From SKLM01 sp964450435 (GTDB lineage: Bacteria > Chloroflexota > Anaerolineae > B4-G1): 64,000 nt of DNA. This document shows, in pieces, positions 42,015-50,428 of this stretch; position 1 is the first letter of the stretch, and the number at the start of each line of letters is the position of its first letter. A program made the position numbers and the translations under genes. The stretch spans positions 71,322-135,321 of the forward strand of contig CAYVCX010000001.1 in assembly GCA_964450435.1 (NCBI GenBank). The letters are read 5' to 3'. Below the pieces are notes generated by a model. The model did not search any database, had not been told where the DNA came from, and saw nothing but the letters and a program-made list of their open reading frames with translations.

Positions 42015-43262
42015 CTACACCCAGCCGCGCAGCTGACAGGCCTCGGCCACGCGGCTCACAGCTACCACGTAAGCGCCCATGCGATTCTTGACCTCGTGTT
42101 TCTTCACTGTCTCATGCACGGCGCGGAAGGCCGCGGTCATCTTCTTGTCCAACCTCTCGTGGATGGTCTCCAGGTCCCAGTAGTAATCATAGGCGTTCTG
42201 GACCTGCTCGAAGTAAGAGACGGTCACCCCACCGGCGTTGCACAGGAAATCGGGAATGACGTAGACGCCGTTCGCGTACAGAATGTCGTCGGCTTCTGGG
42301 GTTGTCGGGCCATTTGCGAACTCGGCCACGATCCGAGCCCTGACGTTGTCCGCGTTGGCGCCCGTAATCTGATTCTCCAGGGCGGCCGGGATCAGGACTG
42401 TTACATCCAGCTCCAGGAGTTGATCGTTGGTGATGTTCTCGGCAGCGGGGAAGTCTTTCACCGAGCCTGTCTCTCGTTTATGACTCATCACTGCGCCGTG
42501 ATCAAGCCCATCCGGGTTGTAGATCCCGCCGCTGGAATCGGAGACGGCCACGACGTTGAGTCCGAGCAACTCGTCTCCCAGGAGATGAGCGAAGTTGCCT
42601 GCGTTCCCATAGCCCTGGACTGCCGCCGTGGCCCCCGCCAGCTCGACGCCGAGCACTCTGCCGGCCTCCCGGATGGCGTACATCCCTCCCCGAGCGGTCG
42701 CGTCGCCGCGGCCCATCGATCCGCCGAGCGGGATTGGCTTCCCCGTGATGACCCCGGGCACGTTGTGACCGCGCAGGAAGGAGTACTCGTCCATCATCCA
42801 GGCCATGATCTGAGGGTTGGTGTAGACGTCGGGCGCGGGCACATCGCTTTGCTCTCCGATGATCCTACCGACCTGACGAATGTAGGCCCGGCTCAAACGC
42901 TCCAGTTCCCTCTGGGACATCTCCTTGGGATTGCAAACTATGCCGCCCTTGCCGCCGCCCAGAGGCAGGCCGACGACGGCCGTCTTCCAGGTCATCCACG
43001 CGGCCAGAGCCCGCACTGTGTTGATCGTTTCCTCGGGATGGAAGCGCAGCCCCCCTTTTGTTGGACCGAGGGCGTCATTGTATTGGACGCGGAATCCTCT
43101 GAATACCTGCACGCTGCCGTCGTCCATGTGCACGGGGAGCGTGACGTGGAGCTCGCGCAGCGGCCAGCGCAGTAGCTCGTGAGTTGCCGCATCCAGCCCC
43201 ATAATCTCGGCGGCCTCAGCCAGCTGGTGTTGCGCAATAGCGAATGGGTTTCGTTCTGACAT
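42015..43262 (-). CDS. gdhA: Glu/Leu/Phe/Val dehydrogenase, copy 2
   Basis: A 415-residue paralogue of the gdhA at 31711-33030. It has GPTKGGLRFHPEE, MTWKTAVVGLPLGGGKGGI (catalytic lysine), PAPDVYTNPQIMAWMMDEY, the Rossmann loop AAVQGYGNAGNFAHLL and CNAGGVTVSYFEQVQN. It differs throughout from copy 1, so the two are old paralogues and not a recent duplication. It is 15 nt downstream of gatB and probably cotranscribed with it, ending at the terminator at 41939-41965. The two enzymes may differ in coenzyme or direction. Confidence 0.93.
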   Translation of the reverse strand: MSERNPFAIAQHQLAEAAEIMGLDAATHELLRWPLRELHVTLPVHMDDGSVQVFRGFRVQYNDALGPTKGGLRFHPEETINTVRALAAWMTWKTAVVGLPLGGGKGGIVCNPKEMSQRELERLSRAYIRQVGRIIGEQSDVPAPDVYTNPQIMAWMMDEYSFLRGHNVPGVITGKPIPLGGSMGRGDATARGGMYAIREAGRVLGVELAGATAAVQGYGNAGNFAHLLGDELLGLNVVAVSDSSGGIYNPDGLDHGAVMSHKRETGSVKDFPAAENITNDQLLELDVTVLIPAALENQITGANADNVRARIVAEFANGPTTPEADDILYANGVYVIPDFLCNAGGVTVSYFEQVQNAYDYYWDLETIHERLDKKMTAAFRAVHETVKKHEVKNRMGAYVVAVSRVAEACQLRGWV

Positions 43263-43277
43263 TACGTTTGCCTCCGT

Positions 43278-44723
43278 TTAGGTTGAATGAATTGCTTCTA
43301 GCTGTTGCACTAGGAGTTCTCGAGCCAACTGAGGATTCGCTTTCCCTCGGGTGGCCCGCATGACCTGTCCAATGAACCAGCCGAGCACCTGGCTCTTTCC
43401 CACGAGATACTGCTCGACTTGCTCGGGGTGCTTTTCCAGTACCCGGGTGACGATTCGGGCCAGTTCCTGTGTATCTGAGATCTGAGTCAGGCCGAGCTCG
43501 CTGACAATACTCTGTGCGCTACGGCCCGTGGTGAACATCCGGTCCAAGACATCCTTCGCTGTGCTCTGGTTGATCTTCCCACCGTCCACCAGTCGAATCA
43601 ACTCCGCCAGCGCCTCTGCCGATACGCCAATCTCATCGATGCTCTGGTCAGCGACCTTCATCAGGCGAAACAGCTCGCCGAGGACCCAGTTGGCAGCCTG
43701 CTTCGCATCGACGCCGGCCTGCACCACACGTTCGAAGTAGGCCGCCACAGCTTTGTCTTCCACGAGCAGTCTGGCGTCGTATTGGCTTAGGCCGTATTGG
43801 GAGGCGAACCGGTCGCGCTTCGCCTCCGGCAACTCGGGCAGTTGGCCTCGCAGTGCCTCCACTTCCTGGCGGCTGATTTCCACGGGAGGAATGTCGGGTT
43901 CGGGAAAGTAACGGTAGTCGTGAGCATACTCCTTGGTTCGCTGAGGTACGGTCACCGCCTCGACCTCGTTCCATCCCATCGTCTGCTGCCGGATGGTGCC
44001 ACCCATTTCCAGGATGGCAGTCTGTTCCTCGATCTCGTAGGCGATGGAATCGTAGAGCGCGCGAAACGAGTTAAGGTTCTTGATCTCGTGCCGGGCCTCC
44101 AGCTCCTCGGCCCCCACAGGCCGCACGCTGACGTTTGCCTCGAAGCGCATGACCCCGCTCTCCATGTTGCCGGAGTTGAGGTCCAGGTAGACCAGGATTT
44201 CGCGCAATGCCTCACCATAGGCGCGAGCCTCGTCGGCAGACCGCAGATCTGGCCTGGAGACAATCTCCAGCAACGGTACGCCGGCCCGGTTGAGGTCGAG
44301 CCGGGTGAACCCACCCTCGTGGTAGAGCTTCCCGGCGTCTTCCTCAAGATGGGCCCGCCGAATGCCGATGCGTCTCCTGGCTCCCTTTGTCTTGATCTCC
44401 AGGTACCCGTCGACGGCGAGGGGCAGGGCATACTGAGAGATCTGGTACCCCTTGGGCAGGTCTGGATAGAAGTAAGACTTGCGGGCGAAGCGATTAACCG
44501 GCGGGATGTCGCAGTGGAGCGCCAGGCCCGTCTTGATGGCGCGCTCGATGGCACGTCTGTTGACCACCGGTAGCACACCGGGCATTCCGGTGCATACCGG
44601 ACAGACGTAGGCGTTGGGTGCCAGATTGCCCGTGTCCTCCATCACCGGGCAACTGCAGAACATCTTGGAGCGGGTGTGGATCTGGGCGTGGACTTCCAGG
44701 CCAATGACGGGTTCGTATCGCAT
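43278..44723 (-). CDS. gatB: Aspartyl/glutamyl-tRNA amidotransferase subunit B
   Basis: Kinase and tRNA-binding subunit of GatCAB, which converts misacylated Glu-tRNA(Gln) and Asp-tRNA(Asn) to the amidated forms. The 481-residue protein starts YEPVIGLEVHAQIHTRSKMF, followed by NAYVCPVCTGMPGVLPVVN with zinc-site cysteines, SYFYPDLPKGYQISQY and RLDLNRAGVPLLEIVS. It ends with the helical YqeY-like tail (VMRATRGKANPQ). Its presence implies indirect Gln- and/or Asn-tRNA synthesis. gatA and gatC are not adjacent. It has its own promoter at 44805-44833. Confidence 0.96.
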   Translation of the reverse strand: MRYEPVIGLEVHAQIHTRSKMFCSCPVMEDTGNLAPNAYVCPVCTGMPGVLPVVNRRAIERAIKTGLALHCDIPPVNRFARKSYFYPDLPKGYQISQYALPLAVDGYLEIKTKGARRRIGIRRAHLEEDAGKLYHEGGFTRLDLNRAGVPLLEIVSRPDLRSADEARAYGEALREILVYLDLNSGNMESGVMRFEANVSVRPVGAEELEARHEIKNLNSFRALYDSIAYEIEEQTAILEMGGTIRQQTMGWNEVEAVTVPQRTKEYAHDYRYFPEPDIPPVEISRQEVEALRGQLPELPEAKRDRFASQYGLSQYDARLLVEDKAVAAYFERVVQAGVDAKQAANWVLGELFRLMKVADQSIDEIGVSAEALAELIRLVDGGKINQSTAKDVLDRMFTTGRSAQSIVSELGLTQISDTQELARIVTRVLEKHPEQVEQYLVGKSQVLGWFIGQVMRATRGKANPQLARELLVQQLEAIHST

Positions 44724-44804
44724 CGGGTCTTCGCTATTCTTTCGAGCTGCGTGGCCTCGCCGTGGAGAACACGCTGCCGTTCTCCATTGCTTCCCCTCTC
44801 TCCC

Positions 44805-44833
44805 ATTCTACCACAGCGTGGGAGTTCCTCCAA
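44805..44833 (-). promoter_or_regulatory. gatB promoter
   Basis: TTGGAG (44828-44833), 17-bp spacer and TAGAAT (44805-44810) on the minus strand, about 80 nt before the gatB start. Confidence 0.55.
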
Positions 44834-44838
44834 TACGA

Positions 44839-46008
44839 TCACCCATGTCGCCGCACAAACCGCTGCAGGCGCTCCAGCGCCTCTTCGATCTTCTCGTAAG
44901 CGGTCGCGTAGGAGCAGCGGACGTAGTCCTCTCCGGCTTTGCCAAAGGCGCTGCCCGGGACGACGGCTACTCGCTCCTCGTGGAGGAGGCTCTCTGCGAA
45001 CTGGGTATCGTCCATCCCCGTAATCTGGATCGAGGGGAAGGCATAGAACGCGCCCTGAGGTTCAAAGCAGTCCAGGCCCAGGTCATTGAGCCCGCTGACG
45101 ATGAGTTGGCGGCGCCGGTCGTACTCGGCGACCATCTCCTGCACGAAGGGCTCACCTTCGCGAAGGGCGGCCAGGGCCGCGTGCTGGGAGACGGTCGGCG
45201 CGCACATAATGGTGTACTGATGCACTTTTCGCAGCTGCGCCAGGATCTCGCCCGGCGCGGCGATGTAACCGATGCGCCAACCAGTCATAGCATACGCCTT
45301 GGAGAAGCCCTGCAGCAGGATGGTACGGCTGTACATCCCGGGGAGGCTGGGGAAGCATACGTGCTCGGTGCCGTACACGAGCCGGTCGTAGATCTCGTCG
45401 GAGATGACCAGCAGGTCGTGCTGCTTGGCGACCGCGGCGATTTCGTTCAACCGCTCGTGGCTCATGACGGCGCCGGTTGGGTTGTTGGGATAGCCGATGA
45501 GAAGGGCTTTGGTGCGCGGCGTGACCGCCTCCGCGATCTCCTCACCCGTGACCTGAAAGTCGTTCTCCACTCTGGTGGGCACGATCACCGGTCTGCCGCC
45601 GGCGAAGCTCACCTCCGGAGCGTAGGAGACGAAACAGGGCTCCGGCACGATGCACTCGTCTCCGGGGTCGAGACTCGCGGCGAGAGCCAGATACAGCGCT
45701 TCCGACACACCGACAGTGACCAGTATCTCGCTGGCCGGATTGTAGGTCTGTCCGTACATCTGGTCCAGGTGTTCGGCGATGGCGCGACGCAGCTCCAGCA
45801 GTCCTGAGTTCGAGCTGTAGTGCGTCTCACCCCGTTTCAGCGCTTCAATGCCGGCCTGAATGATCGGCTCCGGCGTGTCGAAGTCCGGTTCGCCGATGCC
45901 CAGGCTGATCACGTCCTCCATCGTGGCGGCGATGTCGAAGAAGCGGCGGATCCCAGAGGGTGGGACGTCCGCAATGCGCTGTGAGACAAGGTTGCTGACG
46001 CGGTGCAT
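44839..46008 (-). CDS. PLP-dependent class I/II aminotransferase
   Basis: A 389-residue fold-type I aminotransferase. Conserved elements are SLGIGEPDFDTP, THYSSNSGLLELR, IGYPNNPTGAVMS, ISDEIYDRLVYG and the PLP-lysine motif GFSKAYAMTGWRIGYI, with a late arginine in VRCSYATAYE. It resembles aspartate or aromatic aminotransferases (AspC/PatA group); the substrate is not determined. The ATG at 46008 has GGAGGT at normal spacing and removes a 26-residue non-conserved leader. It lies 46 nt after the PAS gene on the same strand. Confidence 0.9.
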   Translation of the reverse strand: MHRVSNLVSQRIADVPPSGIRRFFDIAATMEDVISLGIGEPDFDTPEPIIQAGIEALKRGETHYSSNSGLLELRRAIAEHLDQMYGQTYNPASEILVTVGVSEALYLALAASLDPGDECIVPEPCFVSYAPEVSFAGGRPVIVPTRVENDFQVTGEEIAEAVTPRTKALLIGYPNNPTGAVMSHERLNEIAAVAKQHDLLVISDEIYDRLVYGTEHVCFPSLPGMYSRTILLQGFSKAYAMTGWRIGYIAAPGEILAQLRKVHQYTIMCAPTVSQHAALAALREGEPFVQEMVAEYDRRRQLIVSGLNDLGLDCFEPQGAFYAFPSIQITGMDDTQFAESLLHEERVAVVPGSAFGKAGEDYVRCSYATAYEKIEEALERLQRFVRRHG

Positions 46009-46054
46009 TGGATGAAACCTCCGTGATGAATGAAATGCGATGGAATCTGCGAAG

Positions 46055-46420
46055 CTAGACCTCACACACCAGCTCTTGGCGTTCAACCCACATCAACTCG
46101 GCCACGCCGCGAAACTGTTCCTCGTAGACGATCGGGATATAGACGATGCTCTGCGCGATGCTGTCCCCCTTGTTCTTGTGGTAGCGCGTGGGCGTGAGGT
46201 CGCCCGCGCGATACCGGCTGTACAGCTCACGAATCTTGGCCTGGGAGCCCGGGTTGTGGCAGTCGTACAGATTGGTCCCGACGAGCTGCTTCCCGCCGTG
46301 AGCGCCGTAGTGGGCAACTGCCCGATCATTCAGAAAGATGATCCGTCCTTCCTCATCGGCCACGGTGACCCCTGCCCGCAGCCCGGAGAAGAGAGCGCCC
46401 AGCTCGCGCTGATCGATCAC
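46055..46420 (-). CDS. Small single PAS-domain protein, GTG start
   Basis: A 121-residue protein consisting of one PAS domain: AGVTVADEEGRIIFLNDRAVAHYG, then GTNLYDCHNPGSQAKIRELY, which resembles the PAS fold found with DUF438/hemerythrin-like proteins, and a C-terminal beta region (QSIVYIPIVYEEQFRGVAELM). The GTG at 46420 overlaps the TGA of the DUF362 gene (GTGA), so it is translationally coupled to it. Without an output domain, it must act by binding a ligand or partner. The CH pair could contact a metal or haem, but that is only a guess. Confidence 0.7.
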   Translation of the reverse strand: MIDQRELGALFSGLRAGVTVADEEGRIIFLNDRAVAHYGAHGGKQLVGTNLYDCHNPGSQAKIRELYSRYRAGDLTPTRYHKNKGDSIAQSIVYIPIVYEEQFRGVAELMWVERQELVCEV

Positions 46421-47658
46421 GCCTCGTCTTGTCCCCGCCCGATGAGCCAGGCCCCGACGCCTATGACGGCCGCCAACACAGCCAAGCCGGCCGCAGCAGT
46501 CACAACAGTTTTCCTCTCCATCCCGGGCATTACCGCACCGCGCAGCCCAGCCTCGGCACCATACTCGGCGAACAGGTGTCCCCACTTGGTCTCCAGGGCC
46601 TCCTCCACCCGATCGCGCCCAACGAAAGGATACCAGTACACGTTGTGATAGAAATTGCTGGCGAAGTAGGACCAGGGCACCAGCGGGCTGCGCAGAAGCA
46701 GTCCCTCCAGCGGCTTGAGCGGCCCGTGGTATATGGCCTTTTGACCGCGGCTGGCGAAGGTGTCCTCTTGGACGAAACCCCAGTCCTGGCTCATCACCCA
46801 ATCCCGGTTCTCGCCGAGAATCTCGATCTGCTCCGGGTCTCCGATGCCCAGACCTCTTTCGTGGGCCATGCGGATGAAGGGGATAGAGAGGGGGTCAAAG
46901 CCCTGCAGACGGGCGGACATCGCGTCGATCGCCACCTGGTCTGCCGAGGCAAGGATAACGTCTTTCTCGTGCCACCGCATCGCGCGCGGGCCGGGGCCGT
47001 CCCCGGCGAAGGTTCCGTCCATCACGGCGAAGAGTCCCGGATGGATGTCCTGCTGTATCGTCAGCAGGTCGACCAGGGTCTCATGGATGCACGCGTGCGT
47101 CCAGTGGCGCCTGCGCCCCAGCAGGCCTCCGAAGGCGTTCTTCATGGCCCCGGTGATGGTGGTAAAGACGTGGGTCTTCACCGTTGGAAGCTGGATGATG
47201 TTGCGTCCGATCAAGAGCTCCGGGATGTAAACCCCTTCCGGATAGATCTGATCCAGGACCAGGAAGGGCTCCTTTGGCTCGTAACGGATCCAGCTATAAT
47301 GAGGCTCGAAAAGATGGACGTTGCGGACGTCGTAGGCGTCGACGACGAACTTGTGCTTGTTGTTCCGCTCGCCCACGTGGGCATCGACCACAACAGTGTC
47401 GTTGTGGGCGGCAATCAGGTCGTGGCATCCGGCAGCCCGCAGCCCCCGGATCACCCCTTCCAGCTGCCAGGGGGCCGTAGAGCAGGCTGGGTACCAAGTC
47501 TGCCAGGAGATGTTGATCTTGAGGATCGTCTCTTTGTCCCGTGGCAGAGCGTCGCGAACGCCAGCCAGCTCCATCAGGTGGGCGTAATCTTCCACCACCG
47601 TGTCCGGCGTGGTCTTCAGGATCGCGACCTTGCCGCGTCCGGGGTAGTCCTTGGTCAT
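46417..47658 (-). CDS. DUF362 protein with C-terminal membrane anchor
   Basis: A 413-residue DUF362-family protein: VAILKTTPDTVVEDY, ILKINISWQTWYPACST, PELLIGRNIIQLPTVKTH, the central ITGAMKNAFGGLLGRRRHWTHACIHE, and DVILASADQVAIDAMSARLQG. The family is uncharacterised; members often occur with ferredoxin domains, but no CxxC cluster motif is present here. A single transmembrane helix ends the protein (about 388-408, VTAAAGLAVLAAVIGVGAWL) followed by a short charged tail. The ATG at 47658 has GGAGGA just upstream, and a promoter at 47729-47756 precedes it. It is coupled to the small PAS gene. Confidence 0.8.
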   Translation of the reverse strand: MTKDYPGRGKVAILKTTPDTVVEDYAHLMELAGVRDALPRDKETILKINISWQTWYPACSTAPWQLEGVIRGLRAAGCHDLIAAHNDTVVVDAHVGERNNKHKFVVDAYDVRNVHLFEPHYSWIRYEPKEPFLVLDQIYPEGVYIPELLIGRNIIQLPTVKTHVFTTITGAMKNAFGGLLGRRRHWTHACIHETLVDLLTIQQDIHPGLFAVMDGTFAGDGPGPRAMRWHEKDVILASADQVAIDAMSARLQGFDPLSIPFIRMAHERGLGIGDPEQIEILGENRDWVMSQDWGFVQEDTFASRGQKAIYHGPLKPLEGLLLRSPLVPWSYFASNFYHNVYWYPFVGRDRVEEALETKWGHLFAEYGAEAGLRGAVMPGMERKTVVTAAAGLAVLAAVIGVGAWLIGRGQDEA

Positions 47659-47728
47659 CGTTCCTCCAGGAATGGTGGCTCTGGGCAGTGCCCTGTAAAG
47701 AATCGGGAGATTGCTCCCGAAGCAACCT

Positions 47729-47756
47729 ATTCTACCATGGTTGACGATGAGGTCAA
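47729..47756 (-). promoter_or_regulatory. Promoter of the DUF362-PAS operon
   Basis: TTGACC (47751-47756), 16-bp spacer and TAGAAT (47729-47734) on the minus strand. The rest of 47757-48087 contains no supported gene. Confidence 0.65.
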
Positions 47757-48087
47757 CGACAAGGAGCATCAGGCATAGGTGTTTCTGTCTGGGCGGAGGT
47801 CTCCTGGGGATGGCGCAATGGTCTCTTCCTCTGGGGTCTGATACGTGTTGCCGCCTTTCTTTGGCGATGGCCCCGGGCTTTTCCGGGTGGGCCATTTAGG
47901 TACGACTTACTGTCAGATGGATCATTGCCGCGGTCGGATGCGATTATCGCACCACGGTGCGTGGATCGCAACTGCCACCTTCCCCGGGGTGGGGCGCCCT
48001 CGGGTCATCTTGGCCGGATGATGAGCCAGCCTAGCAAGACCGGGTCCGCCGAGGAGTCTGGCGGATCCGGGATGCCTTCGGAGGGCG

Positions 48088-48116
48088 TTGTCGTTTGCTG
48101 TCCTCTGTGCTATCAT
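48088..48116 (+). promoter_or_regulatory. comB promoter
   Basis: TTGTCG (48088-48093), 17-bp spacer and TATCAT (48111-48116), about 60 nt before the predicted start. Confidence 0.6.
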
Positions 48117-48178
48117 TCCTGGCAGCATTATCGTAGTGGCGTGGTGTTCGACTGCTTAATGCAGGAGCGAATGATCCC

Positions 48179-48907
48179 TTGATCACCATCAACCGTGTCG
48201 GACTCGATGGCGCCACCGAGGCCATGGGCACTGTCATCGTGATCGACGTGCTGCGAGCCTTCACCACCGCGGCTTTCGCCTTCGCGGCCGGGGCGGAGAC
48301 GATCACGGTTGTCTCGGGTGTGGAAGAGGCCTTCGCCTTGCGGGAGGAGAACCCGGATTGGCTGATCATGGGTGAGAAAGAGGGCCTGCCGGTCCAGGGG
48401 TTTGACCTTGACAACTCGCCGGCTGAGCTGATCGGCCGAGATCTTGCCGGCCGCCACCTGATTCAGCGCACCAGCTCGGGCACTCAGGGCGTTGTGCAAA
48501 GCCGCTGTGCGCGACATCTCCTTGCCGCCAGCCTCTGTTGTGCCCGTGCCACGGTCCGGGCTCTCGAATTGCTTCAGCCTCGAAAGGTGACCATGGTCAT
48601 CACTGGCTCTCACGCGGGCGGCCTCGCAGACGAGGACGTGGCCTGTGCCGACTACCTGGAGGGGCTGGTCCGTGGGCAGGCGCCCTGTGACGAGGGCGTG
48701 GTCCAGCGTGTTTTGAGATCGAAAGCGGCGCAGAAGTTCAGGGATCCCGGACGGCCTGAGTTCTCACCGGAGGATCTGGATTGCGCTGTCGATGTTGATC
48801 GCTTTGCCTTCGCGATGCTTGTTCGGCAACAGCGAGGTCGGCGGGTGATGAACCCTGTATCCGAGCAAGAGATCGAGCTGACGGCGTTGTGTGATGGGAC
48901 GCGGTGA
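48179..48907 (+). CDS. comB: 2-phosphosulfolactate phosphatase family (ComB)
   Basis: A 242-residue member of the ComB family, named for the Mg-dependent phosphatase of archaeal coenzyme M synthesis and widespread in bacteria that make no coenzyme M. Signatures are VIVIDVLRAFTTAAFAFAAGA, GFDLDNSPAEL, IQRTSSGTQGV and the late DVDRFAFAM. The start seems to be a TTG at 48179 (the AGGAG site is 11 nt away, rather far). No other comA/comC-type gene is present, so the in vivo substrate, such as phosphosulfolactate or another phosphoester, is open. Confidence 0.85.
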   Translation: MITINRVGLDGATEAMGTVIVIDVLRAFTTAAFAFAAGAETITVVSGVEEAFALREENPDWLIMGEKEGLPVQGFDLDNSPAELIGRDLAGRHLIQRTSSGTQGVVQSRCARHLLAASLCCARATVRALELLQPRKVTMVITGSHAGGLADEDVACADYLEGLVRGQAPCDEGVVQRVLRSKAAQKFRDPGRPEFSPEDLDCAVDVDRFAFAMLVRQQRGRRVMNPVSEQEIELTALCDGTR

Positions 48908-49042
48908 CGGTCGTCAGCCTCTAGACAGCGTCGATCAACTACTTATTGGTTGTGCATGGTTGGGTTAGGGGGTATTTGGAGGCGGAGATGAGCTCGCAGG
49001 CGAGAGTGCGCGAATGCGCGGCCGCGCGCTGCGAGGCGCGAG

Positions 49043-49444
49043 ATGATCTCTGAGTCTGATGTGGTCCTGGACACAAACGTCTTTGTGGCGGCTGGATTCA
49101 ACCCCCACAGCCCATCAGCAGAGATTATTGGACAGGTGCGGGCGGGCCGCCTCACGTTGATCTGGGACGAGGACACCCGGCGAGAGACCGAGGCTGTGGT
49201 GAAGCACATACCGCCTCTCTCCTGGGACGCCTTCGCCGGGCTGTTCCAGGAGGAGCACCGCTACGAAGGGCTGGTTCACCCCGGGGCCTTCGACGAGGTG
49301 CCCGACCCGGCGGATCGCAAATTCGCCGGGTTGGCGGCGGCGGCCCACGCAGTACTCATAACGAATGACGGGGATTTGCTGGGTAGCCTGAGCGGTCCAA
49401 CGGTGTGTGTTCTGACTCCGGATGAGTTCCTGGCGCAGAGGTAG
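49043..49444 (+). CDS. PIN-domain protein, putative toxin-type RNase
   Basis: A 133-residue PIN-domain protein of the COG1569-like group. Acidic metal ligands are visible: the N-terminal VVLDTNVFVAAG aspartate, E in the RRETEAVV helix, VPDPADRKF and the late ITNDGDLL aspartates. Such proteins are often toxins cleaving RNA. No convincing antitoxin is adjacent; only a 21-codon frame starting at 48988 with a good ribosome site overlaps its start. It could be an orphan toxin or a housekeeping PIN nuclease. The ATG has GAGG about 8 nt upstream. Confidence 0.75.
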   Translation: MISESDVVLDTNVFVAAGFNPHSPSAEIIGQVRAGRLTLIWDEDTRRETEAVVKHIPPLSWDAFAGLFQEEHRYEGLVHPGAFDEVPDPADRKFAGLAAAAHAVLITNDGDLLGSLSGPTVCVLTPDEFLAQR

Positions 49445-49820
49445 CGTGGGTATGCGGGCCCAGCCTGAGCGGATGGCCGACTTCTTTTCTTTGGTTCGAG
49501 GTCGTCCGGGTACGAAGAGCATATCAGGCGCTCTGTCCGCCGGGAGCGTGCGTCGAAGGAAACTGGGTGGTTTCGCGGAACGAGGAGGGCGACGTGCTGC
49601 CCATCGCGCAGAAACAGGTGAAGAGGGCGACGGGCCTCAGGACGGCAGGTGCCAGCTCGATGGCGTGCTCTCGATTGAGAAAGAGCGACGGCTCATGCTC
49701 GAGGCAGCATTCTCGTGGGTGGACGAAGTATGGCCGTCGAACTGCGCTGCTGTGTTGGCGGCCCGCGTGTGAAGGCCGGGCCGGATGGCGTCTGTCGGGT
49801 TGAGAGGGAGGGAGAAGGCG
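49445..49820. other. 376-bp region between the PIN gene and the diadenylate cyclase gene
   Basis: Two overlapping open frames (49422-49772 and 49567-49803) cross this region, but neither has a ribosome site, family resemblance or conserved-looking composition. I see no clear promoter or terminator. Confidence 0.35.
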
Positions 49821-50426
49821 ATGGATGAGTCAGTTGATCTCCTGCGTGATCTCGGCATCGACGAAGAGGTGGTCAGCCGGGAGACGCTCGAACTGGTTGT
49901 CTTGCTGGCTGTCGAGATTGCCCGCGAGGGACGGGAGGGACGTAAGGTCGGTACGATGTTCGTCGTGTCTGACGTCGAAGAGACGCTCAAGCGCTCCAAG
50001 ACACTGATCCTGGACCCCCTGTGGCATCATCCGGTGAGCCGGAAGAACGTCAGAGACCCCAGTCTGCGGGAGACAGTGAAGGAGTTGGCGCAGCTCGATG
50101 GCGCCTTTCTCGTATCGAGCGAGGGCGAGGTGTTGTCGGCCTGCCGCTACATCAACGCCAGTTCGGAGGGCATTGACCTACCGCTGGGGTTGGGCAGCCG
50201 TCACATGGCGGGGGCTTCGATCAGCAAGGAGACGGCGGCCGTGGCGGTTGTTGTCTCAGAGGCGGCGCTGGTGCGGGTCTTCGTGGAAGGCGAGCTGGCG
50301 GCGGAGATCCTGCCCGAGCTCTGGCTGCTCAGAGAGCACAGTCTGCACGTGAAGAAGCCCTATTCCGTGCGCAGTGACCCGCATATGACCGTGGCGTACC
50401 GGGCGGGTGACACCGAGGAGGGGTAG
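49821..50426 (+). CDS. Diadenylate cyclase (DacZ-like, DisA_N domain)
   Basis: A 201-residue protein whose C-terminal 110 residues form a DAC domain, which makes cyclic di-AMP from two ATP. The DGA motif is in LAQLDGAFLVSSEGEVLSA. The RHR-equivalent motif is in GLGSRHMAGASISKETAAVA, reading RHM here, as in my recollection of archaeal DacZ-type enzymes, which vary at the third position. The N-terminal part (TLELVVLLAVEIAREGREGR, TMFVVSDVEETLKRSKTLIL) also resembles DacZ rather than DisA or CdaA; there are no membrane helices and no DNA-binding domain. The ATG at 49821 follows a GGGAG site. The DRG GTPase gene starts 2 nt after its stop. Confidence 0.8.
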   Translation: MDESVDLLRDLGIDEEVVSRETLELVVLLAVEIAREGREGRKVGTMFVVSDVEETLKRSKTLILDPLWHHPVSRKNVRDPSLRETVKELAQLDGAFLVSSEGEVLSACRYINASSEGIDLPLGLGSRHMAGASISKETAAVAVVVSEAALVRVFVEGELAAEILPELWLLREHSLHVKKPYSVRSDPHMTVAYRAGDTEEG

Positions 50427-50428
50427 AG

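Noticed and set aside
41958..43175. 405-codon plus-strand frame opposite the second glutamate dehydrogenase gene
   Set aside because: Antisense to a strongly conserved enzyme; no similarity of its own.
46429..47778. 449-codon plus-strand frame opposite the DUF362 gene
   Set aside because: Antisense to a conserved protein with a promoter and ribosome site on the other strand; no recognisable domain.
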